Shown in pieces: positions 25,492 to 33,947 of a stretch of DNA of 41,661 bases. Both the position numbers and the translations under genes were made by a program. Location of the stretch: assembly GCA_030017655.1 (NCBI GenBank), contig JASEIM010000020.1, forward strand, positions 1 to 41,661, given 5' to 3'. How positions within the stretch are numbered: the first letter of the stretch is position 1; each line of letters begins with the position of its first letter. The stretch comes from Methanobacterium sp. (lineage in GTDB: Archaea > Methanobacteriota > Methanobacteria > Methanobacteriales > Methanobacteriaceae). The notes below the pieces were generated by a model. It searched no databases. It was not told the DNA's origin and saw only the letters and a program-made list of their open reading frames with translations.

Positions 25492-26982
25492 ATGGCAGAT
25501 AAAAGAGAAAAAATTAAAGACTCTCCAGAAAATAGAAAGAAATGCGCATGTCCCTACTGCCCGAGTTACCCACATAATTGCAGTGGAGATATTCTCTACT
25601 GTGCAACGGGTAAAAGCAACTGCGATATCCATCCAGAAGGATGCATCTGTAACACATGCCCTATTTATTATGAATATGGATTAAATGGATTCTATTTCTG
25701 CGATAAAGATCAATTAGGCAGATATAAAATCTCTATGCGTAAAAAAAAGTCTGAAGAAGACGATTCATCCTATAAAAATATAGTAAACATAAAGGAAATA
25801 GCTGCAACAGGTAGAAGCATCGTATCTTCAATGGGTTCTCTTAAAAAGCTGCCATTCTCCTTAAATGATCTTCATTTTATTCCGGCCCAGGTTGATAAGA
25901 TTCCTTTAAATATGGATGAAGAAGTAAAAGCTGAAATAATACTGGGAATAAAAGCTAAAAGGCCGTTAAAGTTATCTTCACCAATTATGATCTCTGGAAT
26001 GAGCTTTGGAGCAGTTTCTAAAAACGTAAAGCTTATTATTGCCAGGGCGGCTGCTGATCTTAATATCGCCTTTAATTCTGGTGAAGGGGGTATACTTCCA
26101 GAAGAAGTTGAAATAGCTAGAAAACAGATGATTATTCAGTATTCCACAGGAAGATTTGGTATTACTGAAGAAATACTTAAATCAGCCCCTGCAGTGGAGA
26201 TACGGTTTGGTCAGGGAGCATACCCTGGTAAAGGAAGTTATTTACCTGCAGATAAAATAACCGCCGAAATTGCCCGGATGAGAGGCTTAAAAGAGGGTGA
26301 ATCTGCATATTCTCCATCCAATCACTTTGATATGAAAGATCCACAGGAAATCAAAGAGAAGGTAGATGAACTTCAAAAAATTACAGGAGGAGCGCCTGTA
26401 GGTGCTAAAATTGGCTGTGGCAATGTAGAAAATGATATTAATATTTTAGTTGATTCAAAAGTAGATTTTATAGCCCTTGATGGTTTTGGAGGAGGTACAG
26501 GGGCAACAGATCTTTATGTGAAGGAGAATGTGGGCATCCCCATCACTGCAGCACTACCCAGGGCTTTTAAGTTATTAAATGAATTGGAAGTTAAAGACAG
26601 AATTTCTCTAATTGCAAGTGGAAAACTCCTTGATTCTGCAGATTTTGCTAAATGTCTTGCATTAGGTGCAGATGCAGTTTACATAGGAACTGCAGCCCTT
26701 ATAGCTATTGGATGTGAACAATACAGAATTTGTTACACTGGAAAATGCCCTACTGGAATTGCAACACAGAATCCACACCTGATGGAGCAGTTAGATATTG
26801 GTGCAGGAGCCAAAAGACTTAAAAATTTTGTTAAAGTTTCAACACAGGAAATAACTAATTTAACCCGTATTGTTGGGAAAAATGATGTTAATATGTTAAA
26901 TAAGGACGATTTAGTTTCATTGGATAAGGATTTATCAAAGATTATAGGGGTTAAATGGGTTAACGGCGAATATATTAATTGA
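25492..26982 (+). CDS. Glutamate synthase-like FMN/Fe-S protein with Cys-rich N terminus
   Basis: 496 residues. The N-terminal 75 residues carry a DUF2769-type cysteine set (CACPYCP, YCATGKSNC, CICNTCP, FYFC). The remainder is the FMN-binding synthase domain of archaeal GltB-like proteins: MISGMSFGAVSK, FNSGEGG, GQGAYPGKGSYLP, ALDGFGGGTGAT, and CEQYRICYTGKCPTGIATQ, which supplies the Fe-S cluster cysteines. No glutaminase domain is present. Such proteins may be glutamate synthase cores or oxidoreductases of unknown substrate. No strong ribosome binding site. Thirteen bp ahead of arcS. Confidence 0.85.
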   Translation: MADKREKIKDSPENRKKCACPYCPSYPHNCSGDILYCATGKSNCDIHPEGCICNTCPIYYEYGLNGFYFCDKDQLGRYKISMRKKKSEEDDSSYKNIVNIKEIAATGRSIVSSMGSLKKLPFSLNDLHFIPAQVDKIPLNMDEEVKAEIILGIKAKRPLKLSSPIMISGMSFGAVSKNVKLIIARAAADLNIAFNSGEGGILPEEVEIARKQMIIQYSTGRFGITEEILKSAPAVEIRFGQGAYPGKGSYLPADKITAEIARMRGLKEGESAYSPSNHFDMKDPQEIKEKVDELQKITGGAPVGAKIGCGNVENDINILVDSKVDFIALDGFGGGTGATDLYVKENVGIPITAALPRAFKLLNELEVKDRISLIASGKLLDSADFAKCLALGADAVYIGTAALIAIGCEQYRICYTGKCPTGIATQNPHLMEQLDIGAGAKRLKNFVKVSTQEITNLTRIVGKNDVNMLNKDDLVSLDKDLSKIIGVKWVNGEYIN

Positions 26983-26995
26983 AGGAGAATTATTT

Positions 26996-27922
26996 ATGAA
27001 AGTTCAATGTATAACAGAAGAATCATTATTCAGACCTGAAGCAGTAAGGTGGCGGGATAGAATGAACCTCCTTGAACCTATGGGTGATGCACTGGTTATT
27101 TTACCGTGCAGCATGAGAAAACCCTATTCTTCCTCAAGATCCCATATGATTTTCCAGAAATATACAAAAGGCATCCAGGAAGTCATATTAACATCTCCAT
27201 TTGGTATCTGCCCTCGTGAGCTGGAAAAAACATATCCAATACAATCTTATGACACATCCACAACAGGAGAATGGTCTCATGAAGAAATTAAAGTTGTGGG
27301 AGAATGTTTAAGAAATTATGTTGGTGAAAAAGAGGTAATAGCACATGTAGAGGGAGGATACAGGCAAGTATGTGAAGAATATCTTGATGATGCTATTTAT
27401 ACATCCGGAGGCAAAACAACATCTCCAGAATCCATAAAAAATCTTAAAATGGAAGTAAAAAAGCATCCGAGAATTAGGGGAAGGACTAAAACACTGCACA
27501 TGCTCAGATCAATTGCTAGATATCAATTTAACACTAAAAAAGCAGATGCACTAATACCGGATGATGTAAAAATCATTGGAAGATTTGATAGAAGAATAAT
27601 CAGGGATGGAAAACAAATAGCCACTTTACACTTTAATAATGGATTTTATTCTCTGAATTTAAAGGGAGGAGACATATTAAAGGATATTGGAGTTAAATGG
27701 GTAGAAATTGGCTTTGAACTTAAAACAAACACCCTGTTTTCTCCTGGAGTTGAAGATGCCCATAATGATATAATTCCAAATGATGAAGTGGTAATTTTAA
27801 AAGATAATGAAGTTGCTGCTGTTGGGAAGGCTGTATTAAGTGGAAATGAGATGAAAAGAGCCAGCAAAGGTATTGCAGTAAAAATCAGGCACCGAAAAAA
27901 ACAAAACCCTCAAAAATCATGA
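26996..27922 (+). CDS. arcS: Archaeosine synthase, short ArcS/PUA form
   Basis: 308 residues. ArcS converts preQ0 at position 15 of tRNA toward archaeosine, with Lys as amine donor in some archaea. The characteristic active-site segment ILPCSMRKPYSSSRSH lies at about 36-51, followed by CPRELEKTYP and the VIAHVEGGY region. The last 80 residues are a PUA domain (WVEIGFELKTNTLFSPGV...VAAVGKAVLSGNEM). The N-terminal TGT-like domain of long ArcS is absent, so this is the short form. GAAGGAGAA precedes the ATG. The last few codons and the TGA stop lie in a palindromic array, which apparently supplied the tail KKQNPQKS. Confidence 0.8.
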   Translation: MKVQCITEESLFRPEAVRWRDRMNLLEPMGDALVILPCSMRKPYSSSRSHMIFQKYTKGIQEVILTSPFGICPRELEKTYPIQSYDTSTTGEWSHEEIKVVGECLRNYVGEKEVIAHVEGGYRQVCEEYLDDAIYTSGGKTTSPESIKNLKMEVKKHPRIRGRTKTLHMLRSIARYQFNTKKADALIPDDVKIIGRFDRRIIRDGKQIATLHFNNGFYSLNLKGGDILKDIGVKWVEIGFELKTNTLFSPGVEDAHNDIIPNDEVVILKDNEVAAVGKAVLSGNEMKRASKGIAVKIRHRKKQNPQKS

Positions 27923-28008
27923 TTTTTTGGGGCATGGAAAAAACAAAGTTTTTTCCGGTTGTGAAACTCAGTTTCACAAACACCGAAAGTTCTATGAACT
28001 TTCGAGTG
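27908..28008. repeat. Tandem chain of four hairpins
   Basis: Four stems follow each other: AAAAATCATGATTTTT (27912-27927, perfect palindrome, with C/G-rich flanks); GGAAAAAAC-AAA-GTTTTTTCC (27936-27956); TTGTGAAAC-TCA-GTTTCACAA (27959-27979); CGAAAGTTC-TAT-GAACTTTCG (27984-28004). The last three are all exactly 9 bp with a 3-nt loop but differ in sequence. The array contains the arcS stop codon. It may also end the arcS transcript. Confidence 0.85.
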
Positions 28009-28183
28009 TAATTTGCAAAGATATAAATAACTTTAAATATCATAAATAAAGACAATTAAAATACCCCTATTTTTAAATGATATTGGCTTTAAAAAGATTT
28101 ATTTAAGCTTTAGGGGTTAGAATTAACATAAAATACTTATTTAGTAGAATAAAATAAAAATTTAATTTATTAGAGGAGATATT

Positions 28184-28477
28184 ATGGCAGATGAATTAAT
28201 AGAAAAAGTAAGAGATGCAGTGGCAACAGTACCTGACCCTCACATGGGTATAAGCATAGTTGAAATGGGAATTCTTCAAAATATTGAAATAGAAGAAAAT
28301 GAACAAACTGTTGCCAAAATCACAATTAGACCAACCAATCCTGGATGTATGAGTGCAGCAAACATAGCAATGAACGTTAAGGTAGCTGCTGAAAAGGTTG
28401 ATGAAATAGATAAAGCTGAAATAATTGTCGAAGGTCACATGATGGCTGACGCTATCTGTGAAATGGTAAATAAATAA
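28184..28477 (+). CDS. MIP18/DUF59 family Fe-S assembly-type protein
   Basis: 97 residues of the DUF59 (MIP18-like) family: VATVPDPHMGISIVEMGILQNIEIEE, then ITIRPTNPGCMSAANIAMNV, whose Cys is the conserved family residue, and a C-terminal helix. Family members help mature Fe-S proteins, alone or with a P-loop ApbC/Mrp ATPase, which is not adjacent here. GAGGAGAT precedes the ATG. The AdkA-like kinase gene follows after 26 bp and is probably co-transcribed. Confidence 0.88.
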   Translation: MADELIEKVRDAVATVPDPHMGISIVEMGILQNIEIEENEQTVAKITIRPTNPGCMSAANIAMNVKVAAEKVDEIDKAEIIVEGHMMADAICEMVNK

Positions 28478-28503
28478 AATTCTTTATTTAATGGTGTAGT
28501 TAA

Positions 28504-29049
28504 ATGAAACATCCATGGAACGTTGTTGTTGTAACCGGCGTTCCTGGAGTTGGTAAAACATCACTCTGTAGAAAAATTAGCAAAGAATTAGAATATAATT
28601 ACGTTAATTATGGAGATCTCATGCTTGAAATAGCAAGAAGCAGAGATCTTGCATCTACAGACCAAGAAATGTTCAGTCTTCCTATTGAAGAACAATATGA
28701 AATCTGGAAGACTGCTGCTTTAATAATAAAAGGTTTAAATCAGGTTATTATTGATTTACATGGTGTGGATCAATCTAAAATTGGTTACATCCTTTCATTA
28801 CCTGTTGAGATCATTTATCCGGATATTATCATGGTTATTGAAGCATCAGAGGATAAAATATTCTTTAGAAGACATAAAGATCATAAAGAACGGATAGAAG
28901 ACACTACAGTAACTTTAAAAGAACATAAATGGTTTTTAAGAATTACCATGGCTATTTGTTCTGTGATTTTTGGATGTAATTTGGCAGTATTAAAAAATGA
29001 CAATTTTGAGGATTGTTTATTACAGATGAGAAATATTTTAAGCAAATGA
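28504..29049 (+). CDS. AdkA-like archaeal adenylate kinase family protein
   Basis: 181 residues resembling archaeal AdkA across its length: VVVTGVPGVGKTSL at 9-22, YVNYGDLMLEIARSRDL, IIDLHGVDQ (VDTH in classical AdkA), LSLPVEIIYPDIIMVIEASEDKI, FFRRHKDHKER and DTTVTLKEHK. The P-loop reads GVPGVGKTS instead of the GVPGVGGTT I recall for AdkA, so it has an ordinary Walker lysine. The standard reaction is AMP + ATP to 2 ADP; the shortened middle leaves open another nucleotide or RNA-related kinase role. Downstream of the DUF59 gene. Confidence 0.72.
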   Translation: MKHPWNVVVVTGVPGVGKTSLCRKISKELEYNYVNYGDLMLEIARSRDLASTDQEMFSLPIEEQYEIWKTAALIIKGLNQVIIDLHGVDQSKIGYILSLPVEIIYPDIIMVIEASEDKIFFRRHKDHKERIEDTTVTLKEHKWFLRITMAICSVIFGCNLAVLKNDNFEDCLLQMRNILSK

Positions 29050-29175
29050 AATCCAAAATGGATATTATCAGTAAAGATTATATATGATGAAGTTTAAATC
29101 TTGAAACTACCTTTTTGTAGGTTTATGGATTGTTAAAAATCCTGAATATATATTATCATATTACTAATTCAATGG

Positions 29176-29250
29176 GGGCCCGTGGCTCAGCTTGGTTAGA
29201 GCGCACGGCTGATAACCGTGAGGCCCTGGGTTCGAATCCCAGCGGGCCCA
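29176..29250 (+). tRNA. tRNA-Ile (anticodon GAT)
   Basis: A 75-nt cloverleaf: acceptor GGGCCCG (29176-29182) with CGGGCCC (29243-29249), D stem GCTC/GAGC, anticodon stem CACGG/CCGTG with loop CTGATAA giving GAT, variable AGGCC, T stem CTGGG/CCCAG with loop TTCGAAT, discriminator A at 29250. No intron and no encoded CCA. A TATA-like run about 20-30 bp upstream is a plausible promoter. Confidence 0.97.
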
Positions 29251-29348
29251 TTGATTTTTTTTATTTCGAGTATCAATGTTAATCTTCTGATAATTTAATT
29301 TTTAAGAATACCTAAATAATAATTTAATTAAAAAAATGAAAAATGGTT

Positions 29349-29375
29349 ACAAAAAAATTTATATCTAAAAAAAAT
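29349..29375 (-). terminator. Likely terminator of the trp operon
   Basis: On the minus strand this stretch carries two T-runs (eight and seven Ts) about 95-120 bp after the trpD stop codon, the type of T-rich signal at which archaeal RNA polymerase ends transcription. An imperfect palindrome lies between it and trpD at 29396-29417. Confidence 0.45.
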
Positions 29376-29395
29376 ACATATAATAATCTGGAGCA

Positions 29396-29417
29396 ATGTG
29401 GTAATTAATTACCTCAT
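29396..29417. repeat. Palindrome downstream of trpD
   Basis: GGTAATTAATTACC (29400-29413) is a perfect 14-bp palindrome, extended by ATG/CAT with one mismatch on each side. It lies 50 bp past the trpD stop. It could be a transcript-end hairpin or a protein-binding site; no matching copy was found at the trp promoter. Confidence 0.5.
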
Positions 29418-29467
29418 TTTATTATATTTTTTTTAAAACAACCAATCAGTGCTCATTTTGACAATAT

Positions 29468-30514
29468 TTAGTCATTACTTGATTTTATAAATTCATTTAG
29501 TTTTTCAAGAGTTTTACCTGATTTAACAGCGTTTCGTGCTATTTTAAATCCATGCTTAAAGTCTTTTGCAGCACCAGCAATAAAAAGAATAGCCCCTGCA
29601 TTTACAAGGCATAAATCAAGTCTTGCTATATCCATTTCACTTTCTTCATTACCCTTTAAAACCCCAAGCACAATTTCTTTATTCTCATACAGACTTGAAG
29701 ATGCTTTAATTAATTCTCTATCTGGCCTTTTTATACCAAAATCTTCAGGATATATTTCTTTTACTTCTATTTTATCATTATAAAGTATCGCCATCTTTGT
29801 TTTCCCGATGGTAGAAATTTCATCCATTGCAGGATTTCCTTCTTCATCAAATCCATGAACAACCAGCGCCTTCTTCACTCCAAGGTTTTTAAGCACATTA
29901 GCCATTACTTCAACATACTGGGGATCAAAGACCCCAAGAAGTTGGATATCTGCATTTGCAGGAGATGTTAAAGGCCCTAAAATATTAAAAACAGTTCTAA
30001 TTCCAAGTTCTTTTCTAACATGCATTACATTTTTCATTGCAGGATGGAAATTAGGGGCAAACATGAACCCTATATTGCTTTTTTCCATACATCTTTCCAC
30101 TTCCCTGGCATCTGCATCAATTTTAACCCCCAGAGCTTCGAGTATATCTGCACCACCGCATTTACTTGTTATACTCCTGTTACCATGCTTTGCTATTACA
30201 ACACCGCATGAAGCAGCTATTATTGCGGAAATAGTACTTATATTAAATGTTTTTAAATTATCACCTCCTGTTCCGCATGTATCAACAAGTGGAGCATTTA
30301 TATTTGGAGAAACAGGCACACAGATTTCACGCATAGCTTTTACAAAGCCTGTTATTTCATCTACTGTTTCTCCTTTTATTGAAAGGGCGGTTAAAAAAGC
30401 AGATATCTTGGAATCACTTAAATTTCCACTTATTATCTGCATCATACAGTCATAAGCTTCATTTTCATCTAAATTAAGACCAGATACTACTTTTTTTAAA
30501 TAGTTGTCCATCAT
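29468..30514 (-). CDS. trpD: Anthranilate phosphoribosyltransferase
   Basis: 348 residues; joins anthranilate and PRPP to phosphoribosyl-anthranilate, step 2 of tryptophan synthesis. Conserved motifs are DTCGTGGD, TFNISTISA and KHGNRSITSKCGGADILE for PRPP/Mg binding, FMFAPNFHPAMK and GIRTVFNILGPLTSP. I place the start at the ATG at 30514; a GTG nine bases upstream overlaps the trpA stop, and a second ATG follows at once. It is the last gene of trpEGCFBAD and five bases after the trpA stop. It is a separate protein, not fused to TrpG. Confidence 0.96.
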   Translation of the reverse strand: MMDNYLKKVVSGLNLDENEAYDCMMQIISGNLSDSKISAFLTALSIKGETVDEITGFVKAMREICVPVSPNINAPLVDTCGTGGDNLKTFNISTISAIIAASCGVVIAKHGNRSITSKCGGADILEALGVKIDADAREVERCMEKSNIGFMFAPNFHPAMKNVMHVRKELGIRTVFNILGPLTSPANADIQLLGVFDPQYVEVMANVLKNLGVKKALVVHGFDEEGNPAMDEISTIGKTKMAILYNDKIEVKEIYPEDFGIKRPDRELIKASSSLYENKEIVLGVLKGNEESEMDIARLDLCLVNAGAILFIAGAAKDFKHGFKIARNAVKSGKTLEKLNEFIKSSND

Positions 30515-30519
30515 AAAAA

Positions 30520-31335
30520 TCACAAATTAACTTTCGTTGCCTCTTTTAGCTCTTTGCAAAATTTACCAATTTTTTGAAGCACTTTCTCTTTATTATTAAG
30601 ATTTTCAGTGATAATATTTAATATAGCGCTGGCAACAATTGCACCATCTGCACCAGCAGTGATAACCTCCCTCACGTGTTCAGGTCTGGAAATACCAAAA
30701 CCAACAGCTATTGGAATCTCACTATGCGCTTTTATACGTTCTATAAGTTCAACAGTACTGATTTTAAGCTCATCCCGTGCCCCGGTAATCCCCATAACTG
30801 CAACAACATAAAGGAAGCCAGAACACATTTCTAATATTTCTTGAAGTCTCTCATTGCTTGTTGTCTGGGCAGCCATGAAAATCTGCTGAACACCATGCTT
30901 TTCTGCCACTTCAAGAGCATCTTTTGCTTCTTCAGGAGGCAAATCAGCTGCAAGGATGGCATTAGCTCCACTTTCTTTTGCAGTTTTATAAAATTCATCA
31001 AGACCCATTTTGTAAATTAAATTGTAGTACGTCAAAATTCCAATGGGTATATCTGTAAATTTCCGAACACTTCTTATAAATTCAAACCCTCTTTTAGTAG
31101 TCATACCAGAATTAAGAGCCCTTATATCTGCTAATTGGACTGTGGGTCCATCTGCGACTGGATCACTGAAGGGAAAACCTATTTCAAGGGCATCAGCACC
31201 ATTTTCAACAAATGTTTTAACAATTTTAATAGATGTTTCAAAGTCTGGATCACCTGCAACTATAAAAGGAATTAATGCACCTTCTTTCCTGGCTTTTAAT
31301 CTATTAAATACATCTTCATAGGTTTCAATATTCAT
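30520..31335 (-). CDS. trpA: Tryptophan synthase alpha subunit
   Basis: 271 residues. Cleaves indole-3-glycerol phosphate and channels indole to TrpB. The TIM barrel shows the catalytic Glu in EIGFPFSDPVADGPTVQ, the catalytic Asp in ILAADLPPEE, and the phosphate site in AVGFGISRPEHV followed by GAIVASAI. Its ATG overlaps the trpB stop as ATGA, with GGGGGT ahead of it, so it is coupled to trpB and made in matched amounts. Confidence 0.97.
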   Translation of the reverse strand: MNIETYEDVFNRLKARKEGALIPFIVAGDPDFETSIKIVKTFVENGADALEIGFPFSDPVADGPTVQLADIRALNSGMTTKRGFEFIRSVRKFTDIPIGILTYYNLIYKMGLDEFYKTAKESGANAILAADLPPEEAKDALEVAEKHGVQQIFMAAQTTSNERLQEILEMCSGFLYVVAVMGITGARDELKISTVELIERIKAHSEIPIAVGFGISRPEHVREVITAGADGAIVASAILNIITENLNNKEKVLQKIGKFCKELKEATKVNL

Positions 31336-32504
31336 AAATTTACCCCCATAAGCTTTGCAAGTATATCAACGTCTTTATCTCCCCTACCTGAGAGATTTAT
31401 GACAATGGTTTTTCCTTTGTTTTTCCTTGCATACTTTTCGGCCATTCCGACTGCATGAGAGCTTTCCAGTGCAGGTAGAATCCCTTCATATTCTGAAAGA
31501 AGCTTAAAACCTCTAAGGGCTTCCTCATTTGTTACAGGATAATATTCTGCACGCCCTTCACTACTTAAAAATGCATGCTCTGGCCCTACACCAGGATAAT
31601 CAAGACCAGCAGATATTGAATGAGCTTCAGCTATTTGTCCATGATCATTTTGGAGAACAAAGGAGAGAGATCCATGTAAAATCCCTTCAGTACCTGCACT
31701 GATTGTTGCACCGTGTTTGCCATCTAATCCTTCGCCTCCACCTTCAGCGCCAATAAGATTTACTTCTTTATCATCTATAAATTCGGAAAATATCCCCATG
31801 GAATTACTTCCACCACCGACGCATGCTATTACTGCATCTGGAAGTTTTCCCTCTTTTTCAAGGATGTCTGCTTTAGTTTCTTTACCAATAACTTTCTGGA
31901 AGTGTTTTACCATCATGGGATAGGGATGAGGACCCATTGTAGATCCAATAAGATAATGGGTTGTATCTGCACTTGAAACCCAGTCTCTAAATGCGTCATT
32001 GATCGCGTCTTTCAATGTTTTTGAGCCGTTTTCGACGGGTATAACTTTTGCCCCGGATAGTTCCATTCTGAAGACATTTAATTTTTGCCTTTCTACATCT
32101 TCACTGCCCATATAAACTTCAGTTGGGATTTGGAGAAGTGATCCAATTACTGCAGTTGCAATTCCATGTTGTCCTGCCCCGGTTTCTGCTATTAATCTTG
32201 TTTTACCCATATACTTCGCAAGAAGCCCCTGTCCGAGGGTGTTATTTATTTTATGAGCTCCTGTATGGAGTAAATCCTCACGTTTCAGATAAATTTTACA
32301 TCCTAATTTTTCTGATAGATTACGTGCATGATAGAGGGGTGTTGGTCTCCCTGCAAACTCTCTTAAATAATATTCAAGTTCTTCATTGAATTTTTTATCA
32401 TCTTTGAATTTTAAAAATGCCCTTTCCAGTTCTTCAAGGGCAGGAATCAGGAGTTCTGGTACAAAAACCCCCCCGTATTTACCGAATTTCCCATCTAAAA
32501 TCAT
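31332..32504 (-). CDS. trpB: Tryptophan synthase beta subunit (TrpB1 type)
   Basis: 390 residues from the ATG at 32504 after GGTGAT; an earlier ATG at 32519 is open but lies upstream of that site. Condenses indole with serine using PLP. The PLP lysine lies in HTGAHKINN, followed by GQHGIATA, and the phosphate loop is CVGGGSNSMG. Its ATG shares one base with the trpF stop (TGATG) and its stop overlaps trpA by four. Being next to trpA and of standard length, it is the trpA-partnered B1 form. Confidence 0.97.
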   Translation of the reverse strand: MILDGKFGKYGGVFVPELLIPALEELERAFLKFKDDKKFNEELEYYLREFAGRPTPLYHARNLSEKLGCKIYLKREDLLHTGAHKINNTLGQGLLAKYMGKTRLIAETGAGQHGIATAVIGSLLQIPTEVYMGSEDVERQKLNVFRMELSGAKVIPVENGSKTLKDAINDAFRDWVSSADTTHYLIGSTMGPHPYPMMVKHFQKVIGKETKADILEKEGKLPDAVIACVGGGSNSMGIFSEFIDDKEVNLIGAEGGGEGLDGKHGATISAGTEGILHGSLSFVLQNDHGQIAEAHSISAGLDYPGVGPEHAFLSSEGRAEYYPVTNEEALRGFKLLSEYEGILPALESSHAVGMAEKYARKNKGKTIVINLSGRGDKDVDILAKLMGVNL

Positions 32505-33154
32505 CAGATCACCTTGCATTTTTTCATAAATTCTTTAAATTTAAGTGAATTTTTAATTCCAGGACAATCTTCAATGCCTGAATTTACATCAACATAATCA
32601 AAATTCTCTTTAATTATTTTTCCTTCTTTTTCAATCCTTTCTATGTTCATTCCACCTGCAAGAAACAATTTGATATCAGGATTACTCATTTTTGCAACTT
32701 CGGCCCCTTTAATTGCTGTTTGGAGCGGAATTTGTTTTCCAGTTCCGCCACTTTTTCCAGAAATCATGGAATCAAACAATAAATAATCACAGACCTTAGA
32801 AAACTGCTCTATTTCTTCAATTTTAACTTCATCAATATTTTCAGCAATTCCAATTGCTCTAATGATGTTAATTCCATTTATTTCAGAAATTTCTTCAGGG
32901 GATAATGAATGTAACTGCACATTTTTGATATCACATTTTTCTACCTTTTTAATGACTTCTTCAGCACTATCTGGTTCCATTACCAGCACGGCTTTATCCG
33001 TATCTTTCATGGAATTTTTCAGTTCATTTATTTTCAGGGTATCAACGAATCTCATGGATCGTTTAATATTGATAAACCCTATAAAGTCAGGATTAAGTTT
33101 TTCTGAAGATTTTAAATCTCCAGATCTTGTAATTCCACAGATTTTAGCCTTCAT
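32504..33154 (-). CDS. trpF: Phosphoribosylanthranilate isomerase
   Basis: 216 residues, TIM barrel. Converts phosphoribosyl-anthranilate to CdRP by Amadori rearrangement. The N-terminal KICGITR contains the catalytic Cys; the catalytic Asp is in LLFDSMISGKSGGTG; the phosphate site is around FLAGGMN and VDVNSGIEDCPGIK. I take the ATG at 33154, after GGTTGAAG; a TTG nine bases upstream is part of that leader. It overlaps the end of trpC by 11 bp and is not fused to it. Confidence 0.95.
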   Translation of the reverse strand: MKAKICGITRSGDLKSSEKLNPDFIGFINIKRSMRFVDTLKINELKNSMKDTDKAVLVMEPDSAEEVIKKVEKCDIKNVQLHSLSPEEISEINGINIIRAIGIAENIDEVKIEEIEQFSKVCDYLLFDSMISGKSGGTGKQIPLQTAIKGAEVAKMSNPDIKLFLAGGMNIERIEKEGKIIKENFDYVDVNSGIEDCPGIKNSLKFKEFMKKCKVI

Positions 33155-33947
33155 TTTCTTCAACCTTTATGTTTTTTCCTGCTTTAACCAGTTCTTCTAC
33201 TTTTTTAGATATATCAACTGATTCCATTATGCTGGAACCGATTAAAACTGCATCAGCACCATAGCTTCCAAGAAGTTTAATATCTTGTCCATTTTGCACT
33301 CCGCTTTCTGATACAAGAATTATATCTTCAGGTACATGTTTTGCTAGCTTTTCTGTTCTTTTAAAGTCAATACTGAAATCATTGAAGTTCCGGTTATTTA
33401 TTCCGATTATATTTGCCCCTGCTTTTTTGGCTATTTCTATTTCTTCTCTGTTTTTACACTCCACAAGAGCATCCATTTCAAAATAATGGCATAAATCAAT
33501 TCCAAATCTCAGATCTTTATATAAATCTGCCATCAGGAGCACTGCACTTGCTCCACAGGAACGGGCTTCATAAATCTGGTATTCATCAATAATAAAATCC
33601 TTTCTAAGGACAGGTAACTTGGTGGTTTTAGATGCAATTCGCAGATTTTTAACACTGCTTTTAAAGAACATTTCTTCGGTTAATACAGAAACTGCACTTG
33701 CTCCTCCTTTTTCATATAAATGAACCACATCTTCAACCATTAGATTGGAAATATCACCTTTAGATGGTGATGCTGGTTTGTACTCACAGATTATGGAAAT
33801 ATCTTTTTCATTAATAATTGCCTTTTTAAAATTTGCCCTTATCTTCGTAACCCTGATATTTTCTTTTAATTCGCTTAAAGGCCGATATTTCATTTCTCTT
33901 TTAAGTATTTTCTTCCTTTCGGTGATTATTTGTGAAAAACTGATCAT
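33144..33947 (-). CDS. trpC: Indole-3-glycerol phosphate synthase
   Basis: 267 residues, TIM barrel with an N-terminal extension helix. Closes the indole ring from CdRP. ICEYKPASPSKGDI carries the catalytic Glu and Lys, LRKDFIIDEYQIYEARSCGA the second catalytic Lys, GINNRNF and VSESGVQ the later active-site residues, and AVLIGSSIM the phosphate site. Its ATG overlaps the trpG stop as ATGA. Separate from trpF, as usual in methanogens. Confidence 0.97.
   Translation of the reverse strand: MISFSQIITERKKILKREMKYRPLSELKENIRVTKIRANFKKAIINEKDISIICEYKPASPSKGDISNLMVEDVVHLYEKGGASAVSVLTEEMFFKSSVKNLRIASKTTKLPVLRKDFIIDEYQIYEARSCGASAVLLMADLYKDLRFGIDLCHYFEMDALVECKNREEIEIAKKAGANIIGINNRNFNDFSIDFKRTEKLAKHVPEDIILVSESGVQNGQDIKLLGSYGADAVLIGSSIMESVDISKKVEELVKAGKNIKVEENEG

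Noticed and set aside
27908..28008. Hairpin chain as a CRISPR array or integrase attachment site
   Set aside because: The units differ in sequence, there are no spacers of constant length, and no cas or integrase gene is nearby.
30063..30455. 130-codon plus-strand frame opposite trpD
   Set aside because: Shadow of a gene with complete family motifs.
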